A DNA stretch of 64,000 nucleotides from Dialister sp900541485 (lineage in GTDB: Bacteria > Bacillota > Negativicutes > Veillonellales > Dialisteraceae), in the NCBI GenBank assembly GCA_965119665.1, contig OZ221974.1, positions 1,116,001 to 1,180,000 on the forward strand. Direction: 5' to 3'. This document shows positions 51,948 through 60,935 of the stretch, one piece after another (the first letter of the stretch is position 1; each line of letters opens with the position of its first letter). Made by a program: the position numbers and the translations under genes. The notes beneath the pieces are model-generated. The model ran no database searches. It was given only the letters and a program-made list of their open reading frames with translations, and was not told the DNA's origin.

Positions 51948-52020
51948 TTTTTATAGCAAAAATTGTAGAATCATTCGCATTTTTATACAGTTTCACTCCG
52001 GCTGTCAGAACAGAGGTTGT

Positions 52021-52965
52021 ATGAAGAATTACAGAATGCAGAAGAATATTATAAAACGAATCATTCAGTTTATTCCCGTGCTTTTGGGAATAACATTTTT
52101 AGCGTTTAGTCTTATCTATATGTCCCCCAGTGATCCGGTAAGTGTCCGGCTTTCTGCGGGGGGAATCAGTGCCGATCCCGTTCTTGTAGAAAAAATGACC
52201 CGTGAAATGGGTCTGGACCGGCCTTTTTTTGTACAATACGGGGACTGGCTTTTCCGGTTTCTCCAAGGGGATATGGGTTCTTCCTATATCACTGACGAAA
52301 GTGTATCGTCCATGATACTCAGGGCACTTCCGTATACGCTGAAAATGGCGGCAGCATCTCTTATTCTCACTCTGATGATTTCCATTCCTCTCGGTATTTA
52401 TACCGCGTCCGTGCAAAACAGCCGTTTCGACTATGTAATCCGCTTTTTTGCTTTTGTAGGAAATGCGTTGCCGAATTTCATTATTGCCCTGTGTCTGATG
52501 TTTATATTTTCCTACCGTCTTAAATGGATTCCCGTGCTGGCAACGACAGAGAGTATCGGTCTGATTCTGCCCTCTCTCTCACTTGCCCTCGTCATGTCGT
52601 CAAGATATATCCGCCAGATAAGAGCGGCGGTTCTTGATGAAATGAATAAGGAATATGTGGTGGGCCTGCGATCGAGAGGACTTTCGGAATCCGTTATTTT
52701 GTATAAAAACGTATTAAAAAATGTCATGGTCATTGTGATTACCCTGACCGGTCTTTCCTTAGGTTCTCTTTTGGGAGGAACCGTGATTGTGGAAACCATT
52801 TTTACCTGGCCGGGACTGGGAAATCTTATCATGGAGGGAATCAGTCACAGAGACTATCCGGTGGTACAGGCAATCATCGTCTGGATGGCATCGGCATTTA
52901 TGGTGGTCAATCTGCTCACCGATATTTCCTACACCCTCTTTAACCCGAAAATCAAAGATTTTTAA
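52021..52965 (+). CDS. Nickel/peptide ABC transporter permease (NikB/OppB-like)
   Basis: 314 residues with six membrane helices. N-terminal IIQFIPVLLGITFLAFSLIYMSPSDP is the conserved first helix of NikB/DppB. GDMGSSY and the cytoplasmic EAA-like loop around residue 205 (EYVVGLRSRGLSESVILYKNVLKN) are typical. It forms the channel with the next gene's product. First gene of a five-gene operon. NikB and DppB permeases are hard to tell apart; the ATPase lengths favour the nickel branch. Confidence 0.88.
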   Translation: MKNYRMQKNIIKRIIQFIPVLLGITFLAFSLIYMSPSDPVSVRLSAGGISADPVLVEKMTREMGLDRPFFVQYGDWLFRFLQGDMGSSYITDESVSSMILRALPYTLKMAAASLILTLMISIPLGIYTASVQNSRFDYVIRFFAFVGNALPNFIIALCLMFIFSYRLKWIPVLATTESIGLILPSLSLALVMSSRYIRQIRAAVLDEMNKEYVVGLRSRGLSESVILYKNVLKNVMVIVITLTGLSLGSLLGGTVIVETIFTWPGLGNLIMEGISHRDYPVVQAIIVWMASAFMVVNLLTDISYTLFNPKIKDF

Positions 52966-52974
52966 GGAACTGTC

Positions 52975-53799
52975 ATGAATATTTCTTTTTCTAAAATGCC
53001 GCGGAGCATGTGGTGGCTGTCGGGACTCATTGTTTTGATTATCTTATTCAGTCTCGTTTCTCCATCGCTTACGCCCTATGACCCGTATCTTACCGATTCG
53101 GGAAATATTCTTACTCCGCCCGGAGCAGACCACCTTTTCGGCACGGATAATCACGGCCGGGATATTTTGTCCCGTGTCATGGTGGGGAGCAGAAATTCCA
53201 TTTTTGCTGCGTTTATCATTATTGCCTGTGCCGCATTTATCGGAACGACCGTCGGACTTCTCGGCGGTTACTTCGGCGGAAAAACAGATATGGTGCTTAT
53301 GCGTGTTACCGATGTTTTCCTTGCTTTCCCCGATATTCTTCTTGCCGTAGCGGTGGCCGGTATTTTGGGAGGCAGTCTTTTCAATGCCATGTTTGCCCTT
53401 GTGCTGACGGCATGGACACAGTATGCCCGGCTTGCCAGAAGTTCCGTCATCAGTATCAAGGAAGAAACTTTTATCCATGCCGCCCGTCTGGGAGGCTGCA
53501 GTGACGGGGAAATTATTCTTATCCATATATTGCCGAATATAGCAGGTCCTCTTATCGTGACGGCGACTCTCCATGTGAGCGGTATGATGATGGGACTGGC
53601 AGGACTTTCCTTTTTGGGACTGGGCGTGCAGGTCCCTGAGGCGGAGTGGGGTTCCATGATCAGTGAAGGGCGGCTCTGTCTTCAAAATGCACCGTGGGTA
53701 GCACTGGTACCCAGTGCCGTCATGGTGACAGTGATGTTGGTTTTTAATTTATTCGGTGACAAAGTGAGAGATCTCTTGGAACCGAAGAATAAAAAATAA
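52975..53799 (+). CDS. Nickel/peptide ABC transporter permease (NikC/OppC-like)
   Basis: 274 residues with five to six membrane helices. FGTDNHGRDILSRVMVGSRNS is the NikC/DppC signature after the first helix, and the EAA-loop reads EETFIHAARLGGCSDGEIILIHILPNIAGPLIV. The C-terminal end DKVRDLLEPK is also typical. It pairs with the preceding permease, 9 bases upstream. Confidence 0.9.
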   Translation: MNISFSKMPRSMWWLSGLIVLIILFSLVSPSLTPYDPYLTDSGNILTPPGADHLFGTDNHGRDILSRVMVGSRNSIFAAFIIIACAAFIGTTVGLLGGYFGGKTDMVLMRVTDVFLAFPDILLAVAVAGILGGSLFNAMFALVLTAWTQYARLARSSVISIKEETFIHAARLGGCSDGEIILIHILPNIAGPLIVTATLHVSGMMMGLAGLSFLGLGVQVPEAEWGSMISEGRLCLQNAPWVALVPSAVMVTVMLVFNLFGDKVRDLLEPKNKK

Positions 53800-53825
53800 A
53801 TTATTTTTATGCCGAGGAGGTTACT

Positions 53826-55340
53826 ATGAAAAAGAAATATGCAGCAATTGCGGTAGCGGCTCTTACAGCTTGTTCACTCATGATTACAGGCTGCGGGGGA
53901 GATAGTAAAAAGGCGGATAAAACAGTCCGTATAGGCGGAACGGTATCCGTTTCCACCACCATGGACCCTGCAAAAGGCTGGGAGGGCTGGTATACAGTCC
54001 GTTACGGTGTCGGTGAAACCTTATTTAAAGTAGGAAAAGGTCTCAAAGCGGAACCGTGGCTGGCAGAAAAATTCGAACAGCTCGATCCTCTGACCTGGAA
54101 AATTACACTGAAGAAAAACCTGACCTTCTCCAATGGGGAAAAAGTAACACCGGAAAAAGTCCTTGCCGCATTGAAAAGAGCGGGAGAAATCAATGAAAGA
54201 GCAACCGTTCTGAAAACGGCGGAATACAGCGTTGACGGAGATGCCCTCATCATCAAAACGGGAAAGCCCCATAATACGCTTATCCATGACCTCTGCGATC
54301 CCTATGCCACCATTATTGATGTAGCAAATACAAAAGATTTTGAAAATGCGCCGATAGGAACCGGTCCTTTCGTTATGGCTTCTTATGAGCCGAATAAAAA
54401 AGCGGTCATGAAGAAAAATGACAAGTATTGGGGCGGAGAGGTGAAATCGGAAACGGTGGAATACAGAACCGTAGCCGATGCAAATGCTCTTGCCATGGCT
54501 CTTGACGCCGGAGAAATTGACGTAGCCCAGGATTTGTCTGTTAATGCTGCGGAAACAGTGGCTAAAAAAGATAATCTGGTCGTCAAAAGAGTAGCCCAGC
54601 CGCGGGTATACCAGATGTATTTCAATTTGGACAAAATGAAAGATAAAGCAGTCCGTGAAGCCATCATCTACGGATTGAATAAAAAGGACATCGGCGAAAA
54701 TCTCATGAAAGGCGCCGTCACACCTGCGTACAACGCATTCCCTGAAGATACGGAATACGGCGTCAACCGTCTGAAACCGAGAATGTATGGTGAAGCGAAA
54801 GCAAAGAAACTTTTGGCCGATGCAGGCTATAAAGATACAAACAATGACGGCATTGTAGAAAAAGACGGCAAGCCCTTATCTCTGCAGCTGAGTATTTACA
54901 AACGGGCGGCTATGGCTCCGATTGCTACAGAAATGCAGGCACAACTTAAAAAAATCGGTATTGATGTACAGATTAAATCTTTTGAAAAAGCGACTTTCTA
55001 TGCCCCCGGCGACTTTGATATCGGCCTTTACTATGTGGTCACCCTTCCGGTAGGCGATCCTTATGATTTCCTCAGAAATGCTTACCTCAGCACAAGCAAA
55101 ACCAATTTCGGCCACTACAACAATCCCGAACTGGACAGCTGGATCGGCGAATTGCAGAAAACTCCGGTAGGAGCGGCAAGAAATGCATTGGTAAACCAGA
55201 TACAGCAGCAGATTATCGATGATGCGGCTATGGACTTTATCGGATTCAACACCCTTCAGGTAGGTATGAATAAAAAAGTCAAAGGCTATGAAATCACACC
55301 GAACGACTACTACCAGGTAACGAAAGATATTCAGAAATAA
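53826..55340 (+). CDS. Nickel/peptide-binding lipoprotein (NikA-like, SBP family 5)
   Basis: 504 residues with a lipobox SLMITGCGGDS. Family-5 markers: RIGGTVSVSTTMDPA, VGETLFKVGKGLKAEPWLAEKFEQLDPLTWKITLKKNLTFSNGEKVTPEKVL, PIGTGPFVMASYEPN and YWGGEVKSE. The size and the lack of clear peptide-pocket signatures match NikA-type proteins, but nickel versus peptide specificity needs binding residues I cannot judge. It supplies the permeases at 52021-53799. AGGAGG site at 53815. Confidence 0.85.
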   Translation: MKKKYAAIAVAALTACSLMITGCGGDSKKADKTVRIGGTVSVSTTMDPAKGWEGWYTVRYGVGETLFKVGKGLKAEPWLAEKFEQLDPLTWKITLKKNLTFSNGEKVTPEKVLAALKRAGEINERATVLKTAEYSVDGDALIIKTGKPHNTLIHDLCDPYATIIDVANTKDFENAPIGTGPFVMASYEPNKKAVMKKNDKYWGGEVKSETVEYRTVADANALAMALDAGEIDVAQDLSVNAAETVAKKDNLVVKRVAQPRVYQMYFNLDKMKDKAVREAIIYGLNKKDIGENLMKGAVTPAYNAFPEDTEYGVNRLKPRMYGEAKAKKLLADAGYKDTNNDGIVEKDGKPLSLQLSIYKRAAMAPIATEMQAQLKKIGIDVQIKSFEKATFYAPGDFDIGLYYVVTLPVGDPYDFLRNAYLSTSKTNFGHYNNPELDSWIGELQKTPVGAARNALVNQIQQQIIDDAAMDFIGFNTLQVGMNKKVKGYEITPNDYYQVTKDIQK

Positions 55341-55349
55341 GAGGTTTTT

Positions 55350-56156
55350 ATGCAGCCATTACTGACAATTGAAGATCTGAATGCCGGTTATGGCGGCAAA
55401 ACAGTGATCCGTAACATCGGCCTTACGCTCCGGGAAGGAGAGATATTGGGCGTTGTCGGAGAAAGCGGGAGTGGGAAAAGCACACTTCTGAAAGCCGTCG
55501 GTGATTTGAAAGGCTTTCGGACGACCGTTTATAAAGGAAATATCCGTTTTGCAGGCAAAGACCTTGTTCACATGGAGAGGGAAGAGAAAAAGAAACTTCA
55601 GGGCGAGCAGATTTCCTATATTTTTCAAAACCCCGGAGAATCATTAAATCCCACCCGTCGTGTGCGGATCCAGTTCTATGAAATGCTTCATGCCCATAAG
55701 GACATGAGTAAAAAAGAAATGGATGACCTTATTGCCTCTGTGTTTGAACGTATCGGATTTCATGAAATTGACCGTATTCTTGATGCTTATCCCTTTGAAC
55801 TTTCCGGCGGTATGGCACAGCGAGTGGTGATTGCTCTTGCCGTCATTCTACGTCCCCGCATGATTCTTGCCGACGAACCGACATCGGCACTGGATACGAC
55901 AATCCAAAAGCAGGTCATTGAAGAACTGAAAATGCTTCGTAATACGCTGGGGACGGCGATGATTGCAGTGACCCATAATATGGGTGCGGTCGGTATTCTT
56001 GCCGACCGTCTGGCAGTCATGTACAAAGGAGAAATTGTAGAGTCAGGAAAGACAAAGGATGTCCTTGACAATCCGCAACATCCTTATACACAGGCACTGC
56101 TCGCCGCCGTTCCGAAACTTGCCTACCAAAGAGAAGATACAGAGGAGGAAAAGTGA
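55350..56156 (+). CDS. ABC transporter ATPase (NikD/OppD-like)
   Basis: 268 residues. Walker A GESGSGKST near 38-46, signature LSGGMAQRV near 150, Walker B MILADEPTSALD and the H-loop VTHNMG. The C-terminal PQHPYTQALLAAVPKL is common to the Opp/Nik ATPases. At 268 residues it is closer to NikD (about 254) than to OppD (over 320). It overlaps the next ATPase gene by 4 bases. Confidence 0.9.
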   Translation: MQPLLTIEDLNAGYGGKTVIRNIGLTLREGEILGVVGESGSGKSTLLKAVGDLKGFRTTVYKGNIRFAGKDLVHMEREEKKKLQGEQISYIFQNPGESLNPTRRVRIQFYEMLHAHKDMSKKEMDDLIASVFERIGFHEIDRILDAYPFELSGGMAQRVVIALAVILRPRMILADEPTSALDTTIQKQVIEELKMLRNTLGTAMIAVTHNMGAVGILADRLAVMYKGEIVESGKTKDVLDNPQHPYTQALLAAVPKLAYQREDTEEEK

Positions 56157-56914
56157 TGACAGATTCTATACTGGCCTGCCAAAATCTGGACATGACATTT
56201 TCCAAAGAAGGCTACCTTATCAAAGCGTTGAAAAATGTTTCCTTTGATTTGAAATATAAGGAAAAACTGGGAGTTATCGGAGAAAGCGGAAGCGGAAAAT
56301 CTACGATTGCTAAACTTGTGACGGGTCTGTACCGGCCTACGGGCGGAGATATCCTTTTTCACGGCAAGTCCATTGTGGGCCTGGCGGGGCAAGAACAAAA
56401 AAAGATTTACCGGAAGATACAAATGGTATTTCAGGATGCCCACGGCTCTTTTAATCCGAGACGGAAAATCGGACAGTCCATGGCAGATACGATTCGTCAC
56501 CTTTCTACAGATTCGCGGCCCGTACATGAACAGGTTGCCGCACTTCTGGAAGATGTGGGACTTCCTTCGTCTTACGGGGATAAATATCCTCATGAGCTTT
56601 CCGGCGGAGAATGCCAGAGAGCCGCTATTGCCAGAGCGATGTCGGTTCATCCCGAAATTCTTATTTGTGACGAAGCGACATCGGCACTGGACGTATCCGT
56701 TCAGGCTAAAGTGGTAAAACTTCTCATGGAACTGGCGGATATACATTCCATGAGTCTTATATTCATCACCCATGACCTGCCTCTCGTAAGCCGGATCAGT
56801 GACCGCGTGCTCATCATGAACCGAGGGGAACTTGTAGAAATAGGAACAACAAAGGAAATTTGCACACACCCCCGGTCGGCGTATACGAAAAAGCTTCTCG
56901 ATGCCGTTTGCTGA
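56153..56914 (+). CDS. ABC transporter ATPase (NikE/OppF-like)
   Basis: 253 residues. Walker A GESGSGKST, signature LSGGECQRAAIARA, Walker B ILICDEATSALDVS, H-loop ITHDLPLV, and the terminal HPRSAYTKKLLDAV. It forms a heterodimer with the preceding ATPase to energise import. It is the last gene of the operon and is followed by a strong symmetric terminator. Confidence 0.9.
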   Translation: MMTDSILACQNLDMTFSKEGYLIKALKNVSFDLKYKEKLGVIGESGSGKSTIAKLVTGLYRPTGGDILFHGKSIVGLAGQEQKKIYRKIQMVFQDAHGSFNPRRKIGQSMADTIRHLSTDSRPVHEQVAALLEDVGLPSSYGDKYPHELSGGECQRAAIARAMSVHPEILICDEATSALDVSVQAKVVKLLMELADIHSMSLIFITHDLPLVSRISDRVLIMNRGELVEIGTTKEICTHPRSAYTKKLLDAVC

Positions 56915-56929
56915 CGGAAAAGAAACAAT

Positions 56930-56970
56930 AAAAAAGAGGAGGAATCAAAAAACGATTCCTCCTCTTTTTA
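56930..56970. terminator. Bidirectional terminator after the importer operon
   Basis: A perfect 16-bp stem (AAAAAGAGGAGGAATC with GATTCCTCCTCTTTTT) over a 7-nt loop. Confidence 0.9.
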
Positions 56971-56976
56971 TTACAG

Positions 56977-57447
56977 CTAAGCCTTGATACCTAAATCTTC
57001 CAGTAAATCATCGACATGGGTAGCAGCCTTAACATTTCTGTACTCCTTGACCAGCCGGCCTTCCTCATCGATGATAAAGGTCGAACGCTCAATTCCCATA
57101 TATTTCCTGCCGTACATGCTCTTTTCCTTCAAAACGCCGTAAAGATTGCAAACTGTTTCGTCCTCATCGGAAAGAAGCGGGAAATTCAATTCATTTTTAT
57201 CGCGGAAATTGCAATGCTTTTTTATACTGTCGCGGCTTACACCGAGAACGACATAGCCGTTTTTAAGGAAAGCGTCACGGTGATTCCGGAAAGCCTGTGC
57301 CTCCAACGTGCAGCCGGACGTATTATCCTTCGGATAGAAATATAAAATCACTTTTTTCCCTTTATAATCGGAAAGAGAAATATCGTTTCCGCTGTCAGCG
57401 GGGAGAGTAAATGACGGTGCGGCCTTACCTGTTTCAAGTTTTCCCAT
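56977..57447 (-). CDS. bcp: Peroxiredoxin of the Bcp/PrxQ type
   Basis: 156 residues from ATG 57447, with AGGAGG 5 bases upstream. The protein reduces hydrogen peroxide and organic peroxides with thiol electrons. YPKDNTSGCTLEAQAFR contains the peroxidatic Cys. The resolving Cys that usually follows five residues later is Gln here; a Cys in a later helix (SIKKHCNFRDK) is the likely substitute, as in the other PrxQ subgroup. GVSRDS and FPLLSDEDE are typical. It is a single gene, divergent from the DnaA-box region. Confidence 0.9.
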   Translation of the reverse strand: MGKLETGKAAPSFTLPADSGNDISLSDYKGKKVILYFYPKDNTSGCTLEAQAFRNHRDAFLKNGYVVLGVSRDSIKKHCNFRDKNELNFPLLSDEDETVCNLYGVLKEKSMYGRKYMGIERSTFIIDEEGRLVKEYRNVKAATHVDDLLEDLGIKA

Positions 57448-57721
57448 AAAAACCTCCTGCAATATATTCAAAAAATTAGATTAACTTCATTATAATATGA
57501 AAAGCGGAATCTGTAAAATTGAGGTGCCGCGGATACAATAAAAACCGGAAAGAAAAAATTTATATATTTTTTATTTTTTTGTGTGCACCGGGTGGACAAT
57601 AAATAAAAAAATTTACAAAAAACAGGTTTATCTCACGAAATCTCTTTTTTTTGACAGAATCCGTTGTCAAGAGGGTGTAAAAACATAAAATAAAAGATTA
57701 TCAATTATGCTTTGAAAAAAG

Positions 57722-57961
57722 TTATTCACATTATTCACACCCGGGAAATTGATTTTTTAAAATAGCGGAAAACAATATATAAAGGGGTTTTGGCGATTCT
57801 CAATACCGTGAAGAGAAAAAGATATTCACAGTTTTTCACAAGGTAAGGTGTGTACAGGGAGTGGACAGGCGTGAAAAAGTATCATAAACCCGTTATTTTT
57901 CCAAATTTTCACAAAAATTGTCCACAAAGGTGTGTATAACTGTGAATAAAGCTGTGAAAAG
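57722..57961. other. Cluster of DnaA boxes in non-coding DNA
   Basis: Four exact TTATNCACA sites: 57722-57730 and 57731-57739 in tandem on the plus strand, and 57931-57939 and 57941-57949 on the minus strand. Three sites with one mismatch are at 57822-57830, 57832-57840 and 57918-57926. Flanking DNA is very AT-rich with runs of T and A. No dnaA, dnaN or rpmH is nearby. It could be an origin-like element, a DnaA-titration site or part of oriC itself. Confidence 0.6.
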
Positions 57962-58189
57962 AGTGAAAAACTTTTGATTTTACGGAGCTTTTACAAAAAA
58001 ACAGGATTCTTTACAGAAAAAATGTTCCGTCTGAAAATCCATTGATAACATGCCGTCTTATTTATAATAAAAAGAAGGAGAATAAAAAATATAAAATTCC
58101 CGTCATTCTCATTATCAATTAGCGGGGAAAGAAATTACATTTTTAATATTTGTATCCAATCAAAAAACACCGAAATGATTCACACAAAA

Positions 58190-58380
58190 AAGGCCGTCCC
58201 TGTTGTTTAATTACTAAAGGAAGAATGCGAACCGCAAGCCGTCCCCGCTTGACGGGAAGCAAGCGAACCACTTTTTGAGGAGCGGAGCGACGCTGTAAAA
58301 GTGAGTGAGACGCTTTGCCTTGGCTAAGGTGGTGGCGGAGCCGTCGGAAGGGGCAAGTGTGAGTAGACACGTAAGAATGA
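58190..58380. repeat. GC-rich intergenic element, probable dispersed repeat
   Basis: About 190 bases that are clearly richer in G and C than the flanks, with short inverted repeats (CCGTC...GACGG near 58238-58254, CCTT-ggct-AAGG at 58317-58328). It is read in no convincing frame; the minus-strand frame is open but lacks protein character. Elements of this look recur between genes in many Firmicute genomes. Copy number in this genome is not known. Confidence 0.4.
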
Positions 58381-58531
58381 ATAATGAGTATGAGCGGAAA
58401 TGAAAAAGAATATTCTTTTTACGGAACGGAAATCCGTTTTTGCTAAAAAAGACTAAAACATATAAAATAGAAAAAGATGAATTATGATAATACCTGTGGA
58501 AACGAATTAGAAACTGATGATTATAAAGGAG

Positions 58532-59419
58532 ATGTTGATCATAGAATTTCATGCATTTGATATCAAGGACAGAGATTACATCAATAGTTTTTTTAAAGTG
58601 CATCACTATGAAGGAGTCGATTGTTCATTTAATACGCTGTTTCTCTGGCAACATGCTTACCATACCCAGTGGGCGGTAGAGGAAAATATTTTATTTATCC
58701 GTGCCGGAGAAGACCAGCTCTTTTTTATGCCTCCTTTTGCAGGAGAAGGGGCTTCATTCGGAAGAGGACTCGAATTGATTCATGAATGTCTTGATGCGGC
58801 AGGGAAACCTTTTATCTTGAAATCCGCGTCCCCCTGGGTGACAGAGCAAATTGAAAACCATTGTCCCGGGAAATATGATTTCATTCCCGATAGAAACGGC
58901 TGGGAGTATGTGTACCGTACGGCCGATATGATCAGCTTGCCGGGGAAAAAGTTCAGAATGAAGAAAAATCATCTGAACAGCTTTCTCCGCCAATATGCAG
59001 ATTATGTCTATGAGCCGATTACCATGGAAAATATAGAAGATGCAAAAGCGGGAATTGCAGAGTGGTTCGAGAGTCACGGTCATATCGAAGAAGAAGAAAA
59101 AGCATTGCAGCTCTGTTTCGACAACTGGGAAGCTTTGCAGATGAAAGGGGCAGTGATTCGTATTTACGGGAAAGTCGAAGCCTTTACCAACGGCGATCTC
59201 GTAAATCCCGACATGGCGCATATTTTCTTTGAAAAGGCCAATCCTGAAATCCGCGGCCTCTACCAGGCCATTAACCGGGATTTCCTGATTCATGAATTTG
59301 CGGATACGGAATTTGTAAACCGTGAAGAGGATCTCGGACTTGAAGGACTGCGGCAGGCGAAAATGGAATACAATCCCGATCATTTTGCAGAAAAATATGA
59401 TGTGGTTCTTAAGAAATAA
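58532..59419 (+). CDS. DUF2156-family protein
   Basis: 295 residues from ATG 58532, though a TTG at 58535 or ATG at 58517 is also possible because AAAGGAG lies right against the ATG. The N-terminal FKVHHYEGVDCSFNTLFLWQ and C-terminal INRDFLIHEFADTEFVNREEDLGLEGLRQAKMEYNP are typical of DUF2156, which has a GNAT-like fold and includes the lysyl-transfer domain of phosphatidylglycerol lysyltransferases. This stand-alone cytoplasmic form has no assigned function. An Eis-like GNAT gene follows 14 bases later. Confidence 0.85.
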   Translation: MLIIEFHAFDIKDRDYINSFFKVHHYEGVDCSFNTLFLWQHAYHTQWAVEENILFIRAGEDQLFFMPPFAGEGASFGRGLELIHECLDAAGKPFILKSASPWVTEQIENHCPGKYDFIPDRNGWEYVYRTADMISLPGKKFRMKKNHLNSFLRQYADYVYEPITMENIEDAKAGIAEWFESHGHIEEEEKALQLCFDNWEALQMKGAVIRIYGKVEAFTNGDLVNPDMAHIFFEKANPEIRGLYQAINRDFLIHEFADTEFVNREEDLGLEGLRQAKMEYNPDHFAEKYDVVLKK

Positions 59420-59433
59420 CAGCAGGGGATTTT

Positions 59434-60651
59434 ATGAATATACGAACAAGCACGGCAGAGGACGAAAAGGCGGTCAAAGCACTTTGGGCGTATTGCTTTG
59501 AAAAAGAAAGCGACCCCTGGTTCCGTTGGTATTTTGAAAGAGAATACCGCAAGGAAGAAGTATTGGTGGGAGAAGAAAAAGGGAAAATTGCCTGTAATCT
59601 CCACAGAAGACCGTATACGCTTTCCGTTCGCGGTAAAAAAGTGAAGACCGACTATATTGTAGGAGTGGCGACCCATCCGGCGGCGAGAGGCAGAGGTTAT
59701 GCGAAAGAACTTTTGCGCCGGTCGTTCCGTGAGGCAGTGAAAGAGAAAAAAGGCGTTGTCATTCTCATGCCGTCTTCGGCGGATTATTACTATCCCAAAG
59801 GATTTTCTTTTTATGCCCACCAGTGGAAACGCAAAACGTCGCCCCTCAAGTTGGCAAAGCTCGGCGAAAAAACAGAAGCGGCAGGCCTGATGGAAGGTAC
59901 GGAAAAGTGGACCGTTTTGAATGATATATATATGAAATATGTATTGGACAGAAACGGCTACACTCTGCGGGATGAAGAGTCTTGGAAAAAACATATGGAA
60001 GCCCAATTTTGTGACGGCGGATTCATTGCCGTCGCGGAAGATGAAAAAGGACCGGCCGGCTATATTTTCTACCATATCGAAGATAGAAAAATGACGGTCT
60101 CCGAAATGGCATTTACCTCTGAAAAGGGAAGGAAAGGGCTCTATGCCTACATGGCAGGCCATGAAGGTTCTCTGGACGAATGTGAATGGTACGAGCCGCT
60201 TGATGACAAGCACTTTATGTTTTGGCATGACGGAGCGGAACACGAATATATAAAAAACAGTACCTTTCCTTTCATGATGGGACGGATTACCGACCCCGTA
60301 CTTGCTTTTGAAGGACTTTGCTGTGAAACGGAAAACGATGATTCTTTTTCTTTCCGTCTGACCGATCCGTTTCTTCCCGAAAACAGCGGTATCTACACGG
60401 TTACCGCAAAAAAAGGACAGCTGCACATAGAAAAAGAGGACACAGCGAAACCGGAGAGAAATAAACACAAGCCCGACTTTACCGTCGGAGCAGGTGCTTT
60501 GAATCAGTTGTTTTTCGGCGCACTTTCCGTCGGAGAATCAGAAAAACTCGGCGGTTTGAAATGGCAGGGAGAAAAAGAAAAAAACGAAAAAGAGGAAATC
60601 ATACACCGTCTGCTTCCGCCGATGAAAAACTGGATTAACGAATGGTACTAG
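59434..60651 (+). CDS. Eis-like GNAT acetyltransferase with sterol-carrier-like C-terminal domain
   Basis: 405 residues in the three-part Eis architecture. A GNAT domain covers about 1-130 (VGVATHPAARGRGYAKELLRRSF, the acetyl-CoA pyrophosphate loop), a second GNAT-like fold about 140-290, and a C-terminal SCP2-like domain about 300-405 (GIYTVTAKKGQLHIEKED, LNQLFFGALSVGES). Relatives acetylate aminoglycosides or protein lysines; the natural substrate is unknown. The gene overlaps the in-frame upstream end of the GIY-YIG frame, and the true GIY-YIG start is 15 bases after its stop. Confidence 0.85.
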   Translation: MNIRTSTAEDEKAVKALWAYCFEKESDPWFRWYFEREYRKEEVLVGEEKGKIACNLHRRPYTLSVRGKKVKTDYIVGVATHPAARGRGYAKELLRRSFREAVKEKKGVVILMPSSADYYYPKGFSFYAHQWKRKTSPLKLAKLGEKTEAAGLMEGTEKWTVLNDIYMKYVLDRNGYTLRDEESWKKHMEAQFCDGGFIAVAEDEKGPAGYIFYHIEDRKMTVSEMAFTSEKGRKGLYAYMAGHEGSLDECEWYEPLDDKHFMFWHDGAEHEYIKNSTFPFMMGRITDPVLAFEGLCCETENDDSFSFRLTDPFLPENSGIYTVTAKKGQLHIEKEDTAKPERNKHKPDFTVGAGALNQLFFGALSVGESEKLGGLKWQGEKEKNEKEEIIHRLLPPMKNWINEWY

Positions 60652-60665
60652 ACGGACAAACGGAG

Positions 60666-60935
60666 ATGAAAGAAATATATTTCACCTATATGGTACGTTG
60701 CAAAGATAACTCTTTATATACGGGATTTACGAAAGGCAGCGTGGAAAAACGGGTAGATACCCATAATGCGGGAAAAGGGGCGAAATATACAAAAGCCAGA
60801 CGACCCGTCATACTCGTGTGGTACAAAGAATGGGACAACGAGCATGATGCCCGCTCCATGGAGGCCCGGCTGAAAAGAAAAACAAAAAAAGAGAAAGAAG
60901 CCTTGGTGACCTCTTTCGGAAAGGAAACGGAATGA
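60666..60935 (+). CDS. GIY-YIG nuclease family protein (UPF0213/YhbQ-like)
   Basis: 89 residues from ATG 60666 (CGGAG). FTYMVRCKDNSLYTGFTKG supplies the GIY/YIG pair as YMV and YTG, then EKRVDTHNAGKGAKYTKARRPV with the conserved Arg and His. Members are small metal-dependent nucleases; the cellular role is poorly known. It overlaps the next gene by 4 bases. Confidence 0.88.
   Translation: MKEIYFTYMVRCKDNSLYTGFTKGSVEKRVDTHNAGKGAKYTKARRPVILVWYKEWDNEHDARSMEARLKRKTKKEKEALVTSFGKETE

Noticed and set aside
52021..56914. Calling the importer oligopeptide-specific (Opp)
   Set aside because: Both ATPases are short (268 and 253 residues), which favours the nickel branch; specificity is left open.
57722..57961. 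Declaring the DnaA-box cluster the chromosomal origin
   Set aside because: No dnaA/dnaN/rpmH nearby and gene orientation does not diverge around it; kept only as a DnaA-box cluster.
58214..58606. Minus-strand frame over the GC-rich element
   Set aside because: It runs across the start of the DUF2156 gene and an element without protein character.
59380..60468. Open frame antisense to the Eis-like gene
   Set aside because: Same reason; the plus-strand frame has clear GNAT and SCP2 motifs.
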